DNA from: Yersinia enterocolitica
Lineage (GTDB): Bacteria > Pseudomonadota > Gammaproteobacteria > Enterobacterales > Enterobacteriaceae
Length of the DNA stretch: 64,000 bases
Assembly (NCBI GenBank): GCA_002082245.2
Contig: NBTC02000002.1
Coordinates: 1,674,001 to 1,738,000, forward strand
Direction: 5' to 3'
In this document: piece after piece, positions 51,667 to 61,766 of the stretch
Layout: every line of letters starts with the position of its first letter
Position numbering within the stretch: position 1 is the first letter of the stretch
Made by a program: the position numbers and the translations under genes
The notes under the pieces: generated by a model
What the model was told of the DNA's origin: nothing
Databases searched by the model: none
What the model saw: only the letters and a program-made list of their open reading frames with translations

Positions 51667-51937
51667 GCATATCTTATCTAAACTGAGTGTTGCCCTATTG
51701 TCCCACACCACAACGCTGGCGTCAGCCCGAAAGCACCGCCGTAGTAGCTGAAATCCTCTGACCTGGCAAATCACCGCGTGATGAAATTTACGCAATGTCG
51801 CAGTTATTTATGATTTGTCATAAATATATCACACAGATGCGGTAAAAATTCTGCGCTGGCCGAATTCAGATAGATATTGAATACAGCAAAAAATCTTCTA
51901 CTCGCGTCTTTTTAAATAAGAGAAACAGGGCAAAAAT

Positions 51938-53053
51938 ATGAAACGTAATCTTCTGGCAATCCTGGTACCGGCTTTATTAGTTGCCACTACGTCACATGCA
52001 GCAGAAATTTATAACAAAGACGGTAATAAACTTGATTTATATGGAAAAGTCAAAGCACTGCATTACTTTTCTGATAATAATAAAAGTGACGGCGATAAAT
52101 CTTACGTGCGTTTTGGTTTTAAAGGTGCCACCCAAATTACTGACCAACTGTCCGGTTATGGCCAGTGGGAATATAACATTGCCGCTAACTACGCAGAAAG
52201 CCAGGAAACAAAAGACAATAAGACACGTTTAGCTTTTGCTGGTTTACGTTACGGCAAATTAGGTTCAATCGATTATGGCCGTAACTACGGTGTGTTATAT
52301 GACGTGGCAGCCTGGACCGATATGTTGCCTGAGTTCGGTAACGACAGCTACACCAGAACCGATAACTTCATGACCGGTCGTACTACCGGTGTGGCTACTT
52401 ATCGCAACACTGATTTCTTCGGTCTGGTTGATGGGCTGAAATTCTCGCTACAATACCAAGGCAAAAACGGCAGCGAAGCCGATAGCAATAACGACCGCGC
52501 AGATGCCACCAAACAAAATGGCGACGGTTTCGGTTTGTCTTCCAGTTATGAAATTGGTGCTGGCGTGAGCGTGGCTGCTGCATATGCTTCTTCTAACCGA
52601 ACTACGGCGCAGAAGAACGGCAACTTTGGTAAAGGCGATAAAGCTGATGCTTGGACAACGGGTCTGAAATATGATGACAACGGTGTTTATTTGGCCGCAA
52701 CCTATGCTGAAACCCGTAATATGACCCCTATCTCAGGTACGGCAACCATTAATAATGTGTCAACTGGTGTAAGTGGTTTTGCTAATAAAACTCAAAACGT
52801 AGAATTAGTGGCACAATATTTATTTGATTTCGGTTTGAAACCATCGCTGGCGTATGTTCAATCTAAAGGGAAAGATATCGAAGGGATCGGTGATACTGAT
52901 CTGGTTAAATATGTTGATATCGGTGCGTCTTATTACTTCAATAAAAACATGTCCACCTATGTTGATTATAAAATTAACCAGTTGAGTGATGATAATAAAC
53001 TGAAACTTAATACTGACAACGTTGTTGCGGTCGGTTTGGTTTATCAGTTCTAA
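51938..53053 (+). CDS. General porin (OmpC/OmpF/PhoE family)
   Basis: A 371-residue outer-membrane trimeric porin. Signal peptide [21 protein letters not shown], mature start [21 protein letters not shown]3 constriction motif PEFGND, and terminal ..VGLVYQF ending in Phe. Loop sequences ([27 protein letters not shown]) are variable. It is a member of the OmpC/OmpF/PhoE group; I cannot decide which paralogue. It ends at a strong terminator. Confidence 0.92.
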   Translation: MKRNLLAILVPALLVATTSHAAEIYNKDGNKLDLYGKVKALHYFSDNNKSDGDKSYVRFGFKGATQITDQLSGYGQWEYNIAANYAESQETKDNKTRLAFAGLRYGKLGSIDYGRNYGVLYDVAAWTDMLPEFGNDSYTRTDNFMTGRTTGVATYRNTDFFGLVDGLKFSLQYQGKNGSEADSNNDRADATKQNGDGFGLSSSYEIGAGVSVAAAYASSNRTTAQKNGNFGKGDKADAWTTGLKYDDNGVYLAATYAETRNMTPISGTATINNVSTGVSGFANKTQNVELVAQYLFDFGLKPSLAYVQSKGKDIEGIGDTDLVKYVDIGASYYFNKNMSTYVDYKINQLSDDNKLKLNTDNVVAVGLVYQF

Positions 53054-53127
53054 ATTTTTCGCCTTAGTATGACCCTCATTAATTTACTGTTTGAATGCTT
53101 CATTGTGAATTTATTACCTGTTATTAC

Positions 53128-53152
53128 GCCGGGATAACTCCCGGCTTTTTTT
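53128..53152 (+). terminator. Terminator of porin gene
   Basis: GCCGGGA (53128-53134) pairs with TCCCGGC (53139-53145) over TAAC, followed by TTTTTTT. Confidence 0.9.
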
Positions 53153-53172
53153 GTTATTTATACTCTAATTAA

Positions 53173-54510
53173 CTATTCACTTTGCTGAGTAGTCACGGCC
53201 AATAACCAGATATCTCGCCGCGCTTCAGTTACCGCCCCTTTGCGCTTCGCCCCTTCCTTGCTCGGCATAACAGTAAAGTCGGCTTGTTTGATCCACCGCT
53301 GATAGCGATTCTCGCCTAGCGCTTTATCTGCCTGAACCATCAGTGGTACCAACCGCACTCCCATGTGATCAAGACTGCGATGGGGCCACTTTGTCTGTTC
53401 ATCAGAATAGGGAGCCATAAAATCAAGCGCTTTAATCAAACTACTGCCATTCGGTGTTTGATAACGCCACAAGTCGATTTGCACTTTATCCGCCAACTGC
53501 GCCATCAGCGTCGCCGCCTGCAAACTGAAATAACTGTAATGAAAAGAACGGGTCCGCGCCAATTCCAGGGGTTGCGAGCCTTCCGCAGCGAGTTGAGTAT
53601 CCAGTTTGGTTTTCAATAATTCAGCCATCTCGGTAACCCGTTGTGGTTGTTGCAAATACCAGGCAATTCCAGCCACCTGGACTGTGTACCAGTTACCGTG
53701 ATTATTCTGCGCCGCCGCCTCTTTTTTACCTGCCGGGCTGTGCTGTAGCCAGTGTAAGTATTCCGTCATCCACTGTTGCATCTGCTTTTCATCTTGCGCC
53801 GTCCAACGTTTATTCTGCCGCAACATAATCAGTGAATCGACAATACGAGTGGCAAAGTAGCGCCCATCCAAAATACCAGTGCTACGTCCCGCAGCAATAC
53901 CCGGCACGCCCTGAGCATAATCGAGGTTCGGGTTCATGCGCGTTTGCGGGTTGATAAACCAGGTTCGAATCATGCTAATCGCTTTATCAGCATATTTCTG
54001 CTGGCCAGAAAAATACCAGGCCAGCGTCAACGCCTGTACCTGAGCGGTAAAATCAGCCAGACGCACCCCGTCGCTATCCGCATTTTTACTGGCCGGATTT
54101 ATCTGCCCATCTTTGCGCATCCAAGGTAACCCATCACTTTTTTGGCTATCAGGCCACCAGTAGGCACTAAGACTGAGATAATCATGTTTCGAACCACTGG
54201 GCGGCACAATACTCTTGTCTGTGACACTTTGATCGGGCCGTTGCAGCGCTTTATCCGCCTGCTGTAATAACTGCTGGTAAGCCCGTATGGTCTCCTTTGG
54301 CGCCTGGTTTTGCGCAATACTCTGCTGGTTATGCTGCAATTCACTGGCAGACAAAAAAGCATAGTCACTGTTTAGCGAATTACTCTGCGCTGCATCGGCA
54401 AACGGGATTGCGAGCAAAATAAATAGCACCATCAACCCGGCGTATCTCCGCACCGGATTTAGTGTTCGAAAATCAAACCGGCGAGTGATTGGCAAAGCTG
54501 TTGATGTCAT
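53173..54510 (-). CDS. Alginate-lyase-family protein (PL5-like), secreted
   Basis: A 445-residue protein with an N-terminal hydrophobic stretch (YAGLMVLFILLAIPFADA) followed by an alginate_lyase-type domain. Key blocks are HDYLSLSAYWWPDSQKSDGL, LTLAWYFSGQQKYADKAISM, the catalytic-like NNHGNWYTVQ and a second His in RTRSFHYSYF. The substrate may be alginate, another uronate polymer or a related glycan. It stands alone, convergent with the porin gene. Confidence 0.85.
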   Translation of the reverse strand: MTSTALPITRRFDFRTLNPVRRYAGLMVLFILLAIPFADAAQSNSLNSDYAFLSASELQHNQQSIAQNQAPKETIRAYQQLLQQADKALQRPDQSVTDKSIVPPSGSKHDYLSLSAYWWPDSQKSDGLPWMRKDGQINPASKNADSDGVRLADFTAQVQALTLAWYFSGQQKYADKAISMIRTWFINPQTRMNPNLDYAQGVPGIAAGRSTGILDGRYFATRIVDSLIMLRQNKRWTAQDEKQMQQWMTEYLHWLQHSPAGKKEAAAQNNHGNWYTVQVAGIAWYLQQPQRVTEMAELLKTKLDTQLAAEGSQPLELARTRSFHYSYFSLQAATLMAQLADKVQIDLWRYQTPNGSSLIKALDFMAPYSDEQTKWPHRSLDHMGVRLVPLMVQADKALGENRYQRWIKQADFTVMPSKEGAKRKGAVTEARRDIWLLAVTTQQSE

Positions 54511-54782
54511 AAGTAATTCACCTTATCTGATAATTAACAATATAAGCATCGGATTTTATGCATCATGCCTGAAGCAACCTTAGCTTGCATGGGAAGCACT
54601 GAAACTATCAGTTGTTTATTAACTCATCAGTTATTATATTCAAGAATAACTCACTGTTTTTGCGTAAATTTCAGACGAAAAATTAAAACGTAAAAAAATG
54701 ATAAAAACCTTTGCTAATGGCAGCTATTCTCATGTTTACTGATACCTCGATGTTTCACCGCTCCCTTTTTTATTGAATAATT

Positions 54783-55673
54783 ATGCTTAAGCAAAATAGC
54801 CGTAATCTGTGGTTGCTGGTTGGTTCACTTTTCACTTTATACTTCGTTTGGGGTTCGACTTACCTGGTCATACGTATCGGGGTAGAGAGCTGGCCCCCAT
54901 TGATGATGGCTGGCTTACGTTACCTGATTGCGGGTGTATTGCTGTTCAGCTTTTTAGCCATTCGTGGTCACGCCCTGCCCACATTCCGCCAATGGCTGGG
55001 CGCCAGTGCGATAGGTATCTTATTATTGGCTATCGGTAATGGGCTGGTTACCATCGCCGAACATCAACATGTTCCCTCAGGGATTGCCGCCGTCATGGTG
55101 GCGACTGTTCCACTATTCACTTTGTGTTTCAGTATGTTATGGGGGATGCGTAACACAAAACTGGAATGGTCTGGGATTGCTCTCGGGTTGGTAGGTATCA
55201 TCTTGCTCAATACTGGTAGCAACTTATTAGGTAATCCGGTGGGGGCAATGTTGATATTATTGGCCTCAGCCAGTTGGGCATTTGGCTCGGTCTGGGCTTC
55301 ACGGCTGGCGCTCCCCAGTGGTGCCATGTCCGGTGCCGCACAGATGCTGGTTGCAGGTGTGGTGTTGTTACTTGCCAGTACGCTAAGTGGTGAACAACTG
55401 GAACAAATGCCGACCATGGGTGGCATTCTCTCGTTACTTTACCTGATTGTTTTCGGCTCAATGCTCGCCATTAGCGCTTATATGTTCTTGCTAAAAAATG
55501 TGCGCCCGGCGGTCGCCACCAGTTATGCCTATGTGAACCCGGTTGTTGCGGTGTTGCTCGGTATTGGCTTTGCCGGTGAAAGTTTATCAACTACTGAATG
55601 GTGTGCATTAGCGGTGATTGTTTCTGCGGTAATATTGGTCACATTGGGGAAATTTCTGTTTAAGCCTCGTTAA
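54783..55673 (+). CDS. yedA: YedA-like EamA/DMT exporter
   Basis: A 296-residue inner-membrane transporter with ten hydrophobic segments in two EamA repeats (LYFVWGSTYLVIRIGVESWP, then ASASWAFGSVWASRL). It is close to E. coli YedA by wording. Export of amino acids or drugs is possible; the substrate is unknown. The start codon ATG 54783 has only a weak ribosome binding site. Confidence 0.82.
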   Translation: MLKQNSRNLWLLVGSLFTLYFVWGSTYLVIRIGVESWPPLMMAGLRYLIAGVLLFSFLAIRGHALPTFRQWLGASAIGILLLAIGNGLVTIAEHQHVPSGIAAVMVATVPLFTLCFSMLWGMRNTKLEWSGIALGLVGIILLNTGSNLLGNPVGAMLILLASASWAFGSVWASRLALPSGAMSGAAQMLVAGVVLLLASTLSGEQLEQMPTMGGILSLLYLIVFGSMLAISAYMFLLKNVRPAVATSYAYVNPVVAVLLGIGFAGESLSTTEWCALAVIVSAVILVTLGKFLFKPR

Positions 55674-55793
55674 GCTGCAACGGCCGACGTGTTTATTTTA
55701 TCCAGAATATAGATGCATCAACCATGTAACATGGTTGTTTCATTCAGTGAACAGATTATAATTCCCTCTGTTTCGATAAAAAGTGAAAAAATT

Positions 55794-55982
55794 ATGCTAA
55801 GAAAAGCACTCATTATCCTGATTGCGATAATGGCACTGAGTTCATTAGGTGGCGTTTTTCTCGCCGGGTTGAACATCTATACTCGTTCAACCACCCCACA
55901 TGAAACTGAAACGACCGAATCCTCCCCACTGTCTGATATTGGCCCTGCGGGCTTATCCAACAATGGTCAGGAATCACCGTAA
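55794..55982 (+). CDS. Small membrane protein, unknown
   Basis: A 62-residue protein with one hydrophobic N-terminal segment (ALIILIAIMALSSLGGVFLA) and a polar tail (TTPHETETTESSPLSDIGP). I do not recognise a family. ATG 55794 is preferred to the frame start at 55713. Its stop overlaps the 3' end of the convergent LysR gene by 16 bases. Its existence is moderately likely; the hydrophobic segment and low-complexity tail fit a small inner-membrane protein. Confidence 0.5.
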   Translation: MLRKALIILIAIMALSSLGGVFLAGLNIYTRSTTPHETETTESSPLSDIGPAGLSNNGQESP

Positions 55983-56881
55983 GCGCCCATCCAATCGCGG
56001 CATCGTTGTTGCAAAAAAGTCTGTAAACCCCTGACCCGCTCTGACACCTGCGAGCGGTGGGGGCACAATAGATTTAAGGGTAAGACTTCGCCCTGCCAGC
56101 TTGGCAATACCTGAACCAAACGCCCTGACCGGATATCATCGACTACATCAATAGCAGCCTTATTGGCAATACCCAACCCCGCCAGTGCCCAACGTCGCGC
56201 TATCTCACCATCATCACTGACGTATTCACCGGACATCGTTACCTCTTGTTCTTCCCCCTGTCGCATTAACCGCCATTGGTTATAAAGTCGACCATTGCGC
56301 TGATATAACGCCGAATGATGGTCGGCCAATTGAGCTGGTGTCTGCGGCACGCCGTAACGGGCAAGATAGGCAGGGCTGGCACATAACATACGCCGATGTT
56401 GAGTTAGAACGGGCAATGCCACCAAGCTGGAATCGGTAGGCACCCCGAAACGCAAAGCAATATCTACCGGTTCGCGGAAAAGATCAGCGTGGCGGTCGTT
56501 GAGTAACAAATGCAATTGAATATGCGGATGTTGTTGTTTGAAATCATTCAACCAATCGACTAATAAATTACGGCCAAAGTCTGAAGGGGCTGAAAGTTGT
56601 AATACTCCAGATAAGCCCGTCATTTTTTTCTGAATTGCCTGTTCTCCCTCAACTAATGCCCCTAACGCAATACGTGCACTATCAAGATAGCTGGCCCCTG
56701 CTTCTGTTAGGCGCAAACTGCGAGTTGAGCGGACCAACAAACGCACACCCAGTTGAGACTCCAGGCGTTTTACCGCAATACTGGCTGCTGCGGGTGTGAT
56801 ATCGAGCCAACGAGCAGCTTCAGACAAACTACCGCAGTCAACCGTTCGAACAAAAACATCCAGATCACTAAATGAGATCAT
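55967..56881 (-). CDS. LysR-family transcriptional regulator
   Basis: A 304-residue regulator with N-terminal helix-turn-helix (SLSEAARWLDITPAAASIAV, KRLESQLGVRLLVRSTRSLR) and a LysR substrate domain of the short-chain/aromatics-type (YVSDDGEIARRWALAGLGIA). It is divergent from an SDR-type gene 108 bp away and very probably controls it. A dyad TTGTCT-N15-AGACAA lies in the space between them. Confidence 0.9.
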   Translation of the reverse strand: MISFSDLDVFVRTVDCGSLSEAARWLDITPAAASIAVKRLESQLGVRLLVRSTRSLRLTEAGASYLDSARIALGALVEGEQAIQKKMTGLSGVLQLSAPSDFGRNLLVDWLNDFKQQHPHIQLHLLLNDRHADLFREPVDIALRFGVPTDSSLVALPVLTQHRRMLCASPAYLARYGVPQTPAQLADHHSALYQRNGRLYNQWRLMRQGEEQEVTMSGEYVSDDGEIARRWALAGLGIANKAAIDVVDDIRSGRLVQVLPSWQGEVLPLNLLCPHRSQVSERVRGLQTFLQQRCRDWMGAYGDS

Positions 56882-56904
56882 TAGTAAATTTCCTTTACAG
56901 GTGA

Positions 56905-56931
56905 TTGTCTTTTTAGTCGATTGTTAGACAA
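56905..56931. promoter_or_regulatory. Dyad between LysR and SDR genes
   Basis: TTGTCT at 56905-56910 and AGACAA at 56926-56931, in a 108-bp divergent gap; the inner TTGT-TAG-ACAA at 56921-56931 is also a dyad. Likely LysR-type operator by position only. Confidence 0.4.
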
Positions 56932-56989
56932 CTTTCAATAGATGACTATAGATGAAGAGTGAAACTCTTATTTAAATACAGGACTCATT

Positions 56990-57736
56990 ATGGACATCAC
57001 AACGTTATCTCAGCATCAATTCAGTTCTCCACTCAATCAACAAAAACTGGTTATTCTTGGGGGCAACAGGGGTATTGGCGCAGCCGTGGCTTATGCCGCC
57101 ATCAGTCGAGGTGCCAAAGTCGTCTTGGTTTCGCGCCGTTCGGCAGGCTCACAATCTATCGATCACGATAGTGCTATGTGCCGCTTATCTGCTGATATGA
57201 CTGATGCAGAATCACTCAAGCGTCTGTTTGCACAGATCGGAGCCTTTGATCACTTGGTTATTACCGCCGGGCCTGCGGTGCAAGCACACGCTTTGGCGGA
57301 CACCTCTTTAAGCGAAGCTCAGGAAAATTTTGATGTAAAACTGTGGGGAGCACTGCGGGCGATACAATCAGCTTTACCTTATCTGCACCAACAGGGTTCG
57401 ATAACCCTGACGTCAGGTTTGTTGTCACGTAAGTTTGTCAGCGGCCAGTTCATCAAAACAGCTATTAATGCTGCATTGGAAGCAGTCGGTAAGCAGTTAG
57501 CCAAAGAACTGGCCCCACGACGGGTCAATGTAGTCAGCCCAGGCGTAACCGCCACTGAAGCTTATAATAGTATGAGTAATGAGCAGCGACAGGCTATGTT
57601 TACAAAAATGGCAGCCTCACTACCTGTCGGTCGAGTCGGCCAACCGGTTGATATTGCGGGTGCCTTTGTGTTATTGCTGGAAAACAGTTTTATGACCGGT
57701 AGCGTGATTGATGTTGAAGGTGGCGGCTTGTTGTAA
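56990..57736 (+). CDS. SDR-fold protein, catalytic YxxxK not seen
   Basis: A 248-residue short-chain dehydrogenase/reductase with cofactor motif GGNRGIG and the C-terminal stretch VNVVSPGVTATEAYN. At the expected active site the sequence reads SGLLSRKFVSGQFIKTAINA: the Ser is present, but no Tyr-xxx-Lys is seen at the usual spacing. It may use a different mechanism or be non-catalytic. ATG 56990 is preceded by a poor ribosome binding site. The divergent LysR gene is its likely regulator. Confidence 0.85.
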   Translation: MDITTLSQHQFSSPLNQQKLVILGGNRGIGAAVAYAAISRGAKVVLVSRRSAGSQSIDHDSAMCRLSADMTDAESLKRLFAQIGAFDHLVITAGPAVQAHALADTSLSEAQENFDVKLWGALRAIQSALPYLHQQGSITLTSGLLSRKFVSGQFIKTAINAALEAVGKQLAKELAPRRVNVVSPGVTATEAYNSMSNEQRQAMFTKMAASLPVGRVGQPVDIAGAFVLLLENSFMTGSVIDVEGGGLL

Positions 57737-57766
57737 TTGATATCACTTAGTTTTTCTATTGAGCCA

Positions 57767-57793
57767 TACACGGGGCAATGACTGCCTCGTGTA
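57767..57793. terminator. Hairpin after SDR gene
   Basis: TACACGGGGCA and TGCCTCGTGTA pair with one G-T over a 5-base loop. No T run follows, so terminator function is unsure. Confidence 0.4.
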
Positions 57794-57871
57794 CTGAACA
57801 GTAAAGTGCTTATCTCAGCGATTGCTTCAGCAGGAGCTTGGCTTGTTTACTCACACTAATAACACGTCTTA

Positions 57872-58690
57872 TCAAAGTGTTATTACTCCTGCAGAGAACG
57901 CTTTTTCTTGCATCCTTCTAATTACGTCATAAGCCGAAATTGGTAAAACACTAAATGATTTTATTAATAACCTATCTTTGGCAGACGTGGCTTCAGGAGA
58001 ATTAACGGTAGCCGTAATAGCCTGGCGGATCTGGGTAAGCTGTTGTGCTGAAGTTGACAATGAAGTGATAAGTGGCAGACCAGGAGCCGCGTCGGTTTGC
58101 GCTATTATTTTTAATCCGGCAACGGCTGAGGGATTGGCCCGCTGTAATAGTGCAAAACTGACACAATCTATTGCGGCAATATCGGCCTGTCGCTGTTGGA
58201 TCATCGAGATCGAATGATAATGCCCGCCAGAGGCCAAACTGTGAGAAAAAAAATGCCCATTGATCGCCAATGGTGCAATTAAAGCACGTAGTGCATTGTA
58301 TCCAGACTGAGAATCCATACTGTTATAGGCAACTATTCTATGGCGAAAATCTGCCAGTTGTTGGCCTTTTTCATCAGCACGGACCACAACCAAACTACGG
58401 TAATATTCCCCCGAACAGTAAGGTGATTGATAGCTAAATACCCCAATCAATTGCACCTGCTGTTGCAATAACGTCACTAGAGGAAAACCGCAGGTTTGGC
58501 TCAACAGCAAATTAGGATCACGCCAATGTTGCAGTAAATCAGTAGGCCAGATGAGTTGATCACTTATCCCTGGAGCACCATCTACCCCTATAACCCCATG
58601 ACGGTGCAGTTGTTGCGATAATAACCGCCAAAAAGGCAAAACATCCTGCGGCTCGACACCATACATAGGAAGTGAAATTAGCATAGGCAC
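57872..58690 (-). CDS. PhnD/substrate-binding-like protein
   Basis: A 272-residue protein of the phosphate/phosphonate-binding (PhnD-like) fold. Blocks such as LLLSQTCGFPLVTLL, AYNSMDSQSGYNALRALIA, SMIQQRQADIAAIDCVSFAL and GLPLITSLSTSAQQLTQIRQ match that superfamily. It has no signal peptide: the N-terminus is MPMLISLPMYGVEPQDVLPF, so it may be cytoplasmic or have an unusual start. The yehZYXW operon ends just upstream (58725) on the same strand, so it might be a fifth member, though the function differs. Confidence 0.7.
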   Translation of the reverse strand: MPMLISLPMYGVEPQDVLPFWRLLSQQLHRHGVIGVDGAPGISDQLIWPTDLLQHWRDPNLLLSQTCGFPLVTLLQQQVQLIGVFSYQSPYCSGEYYRSLVVVRADEKGQQLADFRHRIVAYNSMDSQSGYNALRALIAPLAINGHFFSHSLASGGHYHSISMIQQRQADIAAIDCVSFALLQRANPSAVAGLKIIAQTDAAPGLPLITSLSTSAQQLTQIRQAITATVNSPEATSAKDRLLIKSFSVLPISAYDVIRRMQEKAFSAGVITL

Positions 58691-58724
58691 CTGTTACTAA
58701 TCAGAGCGCAAAACAGCCAAAACA

Positions 58725-59573
58725 TTAATCGTGCCGGTCTATCGGAAGAGATTGTAATTCCCGCCAACGTGACAGCCGCCTGGCCCAACGAGCAAAAATC
58801 ATATCCGTAATAATAGCCAATAGTGCGACCACAACCGCCCCCTGGATAACGTAAGCCGTATTAAAACCGCTAAGTCCGATAATGATCGGAGAACCCAAGG
58901 TTTTCGTCCCAACAGTTGATGCTATTGCGGCAGTACCTATATTGATAATGACCGAGGTTCGGATACCTGCAACGATAATAGGTGCTGCCAGTGGCAATTC
59001 AACCTGCCACAAAATCTGCCTGGCACTCATTCCCACCCCTTCTGCCACCTCATGAATGCCGCGGGAGACAGACTCGATACCGGTGATGGTTCCTTGTAAA
59101 ATCGGCAATAAACCATAAAGCACCAAAGCGATAATGGCGGGTTTTTCACTAAATCCCATCACCGGTACGGCAATAGCCAGCACCGCCACCGGTGGAAAAG
59201 TCTGCCCCATAGCAACAACGGTTTCCACCACTGAGCGAAACTCTTTCCCCATGGGACGTGTCACAGCAATACCCGCAATCACTCCTATCAAAACAGCGAT
59301 AACACTGGAAACCAGCACCAATAAGACATGAGCAACCACCAGTGACCAGAATGTATCTTGCAGGTAGACAGGCCGATCGAGATCAGGAAATAACGCGGCA
59401 AAGAAACCGTGTAGAGAGGTCATACCAAAAACCAAACCGGTCAACAGCAGCAGCGCCCAGCACAGAGGGTCTTTTAGCCAGCGCAGTACATCGGACACTA
59501 CCCATTTAAACGCTTTCTTTGTTGGCTTATAAGTATGGGCCGTATCACGGGTATGAGCGGTATCAGGTTTCAC
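58725..59573 (-). CDS. yehW: Osmoprotectant ABC permease YehW-like
   Basis: A 282-residue permease of the glycine betaine/choline class with an N-terminal extension of about 40 polar residues ([17 protein letters not shown]), then five or so membrane segments and the EAA-type loop [36 protein letters not shown] and [16 protein letters not shown] are typical. The start overlaps yehX by four bases. Last gene of the yehZYXW-like operon. Confidence 0.88.
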   Translation of the reverse strand: MKPDTAHTRDTAHTYKPTKKAFKWVVSDVLRWLKDPLCWALLLLTGLVFGMTSLHGFFAALFPDLDRPVYLQDTFWSLVVAHVLLVLVSSVIAVLIGVIAGIAVTRPMGKEFRSVVETVVAMGQTFPPVAVLAIAVPVMGFSEKPAIIALVLYGLLPILQGTITGIESVSRGIHEVAEGVGMSARQILWQVELPLAAPIIVAGIRTSVIINIGTAAIASTVGTKTLGSPIIIGLSGFNTAYVIQGAVVVALLAIITDMIFARWARRLSRWRELQSLPIDRHD

Positions 59574-60508
59574 ACGCTCCCCTTATCTGCCACCAAATCA
59601 GCAAAATAAAGCACACCTAGTGATTGCCCATATTCATCAGCCACCGGCAGTTTATCGGTCTGACGAGACACAAACAGGGAAAGCGCCTCGCGCAGGCTGG
59701 TAGTACCGAGAATCGGCGGCCCTATCAACGTTTCACCGCGCCTGACCCGTTGTTCAGCCCACCCCAGTGATAACAGCTTAATTCCGAGATCACTGCGACC
59801 AAAGAAATCACGAACAAAATCATTGGCGGGTTGAGTTAGCATTTCAAGAGGCGTTCCCTGCTGAATGACTCGGCCTTCATCCATCAGAACTATGCGATCA
59901 GCCAGACTCAACGCCTCATCAATATCATGAGTCACCAGCACGATAGTCCGACCCGATAATTGATGAATACGGGTAATTTCAAACTGGAGTGCCGAGCGCG
60001 TCACCGGGTCTAACGCGCCAAAGGGCTCATCCATCAATAAGACTTCAGGATCTGCTGCCAAGGCACGAGCGACACCGACACGCTGTTGCTGCCCACCAGA
60101 CAATTGATGAGGATAGCGGTGGAGAAATTGTTCTGGTTCCAGATGCAGTAGCTCAAGTAATTCAATGACGCGTTGGCGAATACGGTCCTGGGGCCATTTC
60201 AACAACTGTGGCACAGTGGCAATATTGCGCTCCACCGTCCAGTGTGGAAATAAACCTATCGATTGGATGGCATATCCCATCCGCCGCCGAATATCTTCAG
60301 GTTTATAGTTACGAATTTCTTCACCAGCAAAATGAATCTCCCCCTCATCATGTTCAATAAGGCGGTTAATCATTTTTAGTGTGGTCGATTTACCGGAGCC
60401 AGAGGTACCGATGAGTACAGTAAACTCACCCTTGGCTATCTGCAACGTCAGATTATCGACCGCTCGTTTACCGACAAAATATTTACTTACCTGATGGAAA
60501 TGAATCAT
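59570..60508 (-). CDS. yehX: Osmoprotectant ABC ATPase YehX-like
   Basis: A 312-residue ATPase with Walker [10 protein letters not shown], signature [14 protein letters not shown], Walker [14 protein letters not shown] and H-loop [11 protein letters not shown]-terminal CBS-like region ([32 protein letters not shown]) could sense ionic strength or adenylates. Four-base overlaps with both yehY and yehW show tight coupling. Confidence 0.93.
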   Translation of the reverse strand: MIHFHQVSKYFVGKRAVDNLTLQIAKGEFTVLIGTSGSGKSTTLKMINRLIEHDEGEIHFAGEEIRNYKPEDIRRRMGYAIQSIGLFPHWTVERNIATVPQLLKWPQDRIRQRVIELLELLHLEPEQFLHRYPHQLSGGQQQRVGVARALAADPEVLLMDEPFGALDPVTRSALQFEITRIHQLSGRTIVLVTHDIDEALSLADRIVLMDEGRVIQQGTPLEMLTQPANDFVRDFFGRSDLGIKLLSLGWAEQRVRRGETLIGPPILGTTSLREALSLFVSRQTDKLPVADEYGQSLGVLYFADLVADKGSV

Positions 60509-61659
60509 CGACGTGAAGTATCCATAAAAATAACCATAAATTTAAACAGCGAATCAACCACAACCGCCATCACAATCACGGGGATAACGCCAAGCAGCAC
60601 GAGATCCAATGCGCTGCTAAGCAAACCTTGGAACACAATCGCTCCTAACCCACCCGCACCAATCAATGCAGCCACGACAGCCAGCCCTACTGTTTGTACC
60701 GCGACAATGCGGATACCGGATAAAATAAGTGGCATCGCAATAGGTATTTGCACCTGAAAGAACAACTGGCTGCGAGTCATCCCCATACCTCGGGCCGACT
60801 CGACAACACTGTCAGGCACCGACTCTAGCCCTGCGACCACATTACGCACTAATGGCAACAATGCATAAAGCACTAACGCGACAATAGCCGGGGCCAGGCC
60901 GATACCGCTGACACCATGCTCTGCCAACCAGGGAAGAGCCGCAGCCAGCCCCGCTAAAGGTGCAATTAGCAGGCCAAATAAGGCAATAGATGGAATGGTT
61001 TGAATAATATTCAATGTCGAAAAAATGGTGCTTTGAAAATGACGAGAACGAAAACAGAGTAAGCCGAGTGGGACCCCCAAAAGGGTGGCGGGTATCAATG
61101 TTGCGAGTAAAATCTGAAGATGTTGCCATAGCGCATCATTAAATACGTCTTGCCGGTTAACGTACTCTTTCATTAACGATAGTTGATCCAACTGCCCCAT
61201 CATGAGCAATATCACTACCGGCAGAAGCAGTAAGACATTAGCCACACTGCGCCACACAGGGTTAACAATGGCACGAGATAAGCTATCGACGGCAATCAAT
61301 AGACTCATCCCACTCATCAGCCAGAACCCTCCACCTAATGAGGTACGTGCCAGACTCTCGCCACCTCCGGCAAGCTGTATGGCGGTCGTGCCAGCCAATA
61401 ACAACAAACCCAAAAGCAGCAACTCGGCAAATAATACTGTTAGCCAATACAGCACGATATTTTGTTTTAAGAACGCAAAAATAAGCAGGATCAGAATAGG
61501 AATTAGCACTGCCCCATTTGATCCACTTATCAGCGATAACAACGAGATCCCTTGCCCGGAAATCAATCGGTTAGGTGCATGGCTCACAAAAGACAGCCCA
61601 GCACCTGATAAAACCAATAAAATAGCCAGTACTAGCAGGACCCGGTTTTTGACAGCCAT
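60505..61659 (-). CDS. yehY: Osmoprotectant ABC permease YehY-like
   Basis: A 384-residue permease, larger than yehW because of about four extra N-terminal hydrophobic segments. The permease core is in the C-terminal half (ATLIPATLLGVPLGLL, IIQTIPSIALFGLLIAPL, ALLPLVRNVVAGLESVP, then the EAA loop RGMGMTRSQLFFQVQIPIAM). The length equals that of E. coli YehY (385). It lies second in the operon, 107 bp after the binding-protein gene. Confidence 0.92.
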   Translation of the reverse strand: MAVKNRVLLVLAILLVLSGAGLSFVSHAPNRLISGQGISLLSLISGSNGAVLIPILILLIFAFLKQNIVLYWLTVLFAELLLLGLLLLAGTTAIQLAGGGESLARTSLGGGFWLMSGMSLLIAVDSLSRAIVNPVWRSVANVLLLLPVVILLMMGQLDQLSLMKEYVNRQDVFNDALWQHLQILLATLIPATLLGVPLGLLCFRSRHFQSTIFSTLNIIQTIPSIALFGLLIAPLAGLAAALPWLAEHGVSGIGLAPAIVALVLYALLPLVRNVVAGLESVPDSVVESARGMGMTRSQLFFQVQIPIAMPLILSGIRIVAVQTVGLAVVAALIGAGGLGAIVFQGLLSSALDLVLLGVIPVIVMAVVVDSLFKFMVIFMDTSRR

Positions 61660-61766
61660 AAAAATCCATCTCCATGACAGGTAACCTTTGTTGTAATAAC
61701 GAGTGACCTGTTTCTTTGATAGCGCTATAAATCAGATGCCTACAGCGCCATCTCTGACACCCACCA

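Noticed and set aside
51667..51937. LexA (SOS) box upstream of dinG
   Set aside because: No CTGT-N8-ACAG match was found by eye; E. coli dinG has one, so this needs a motif scan.
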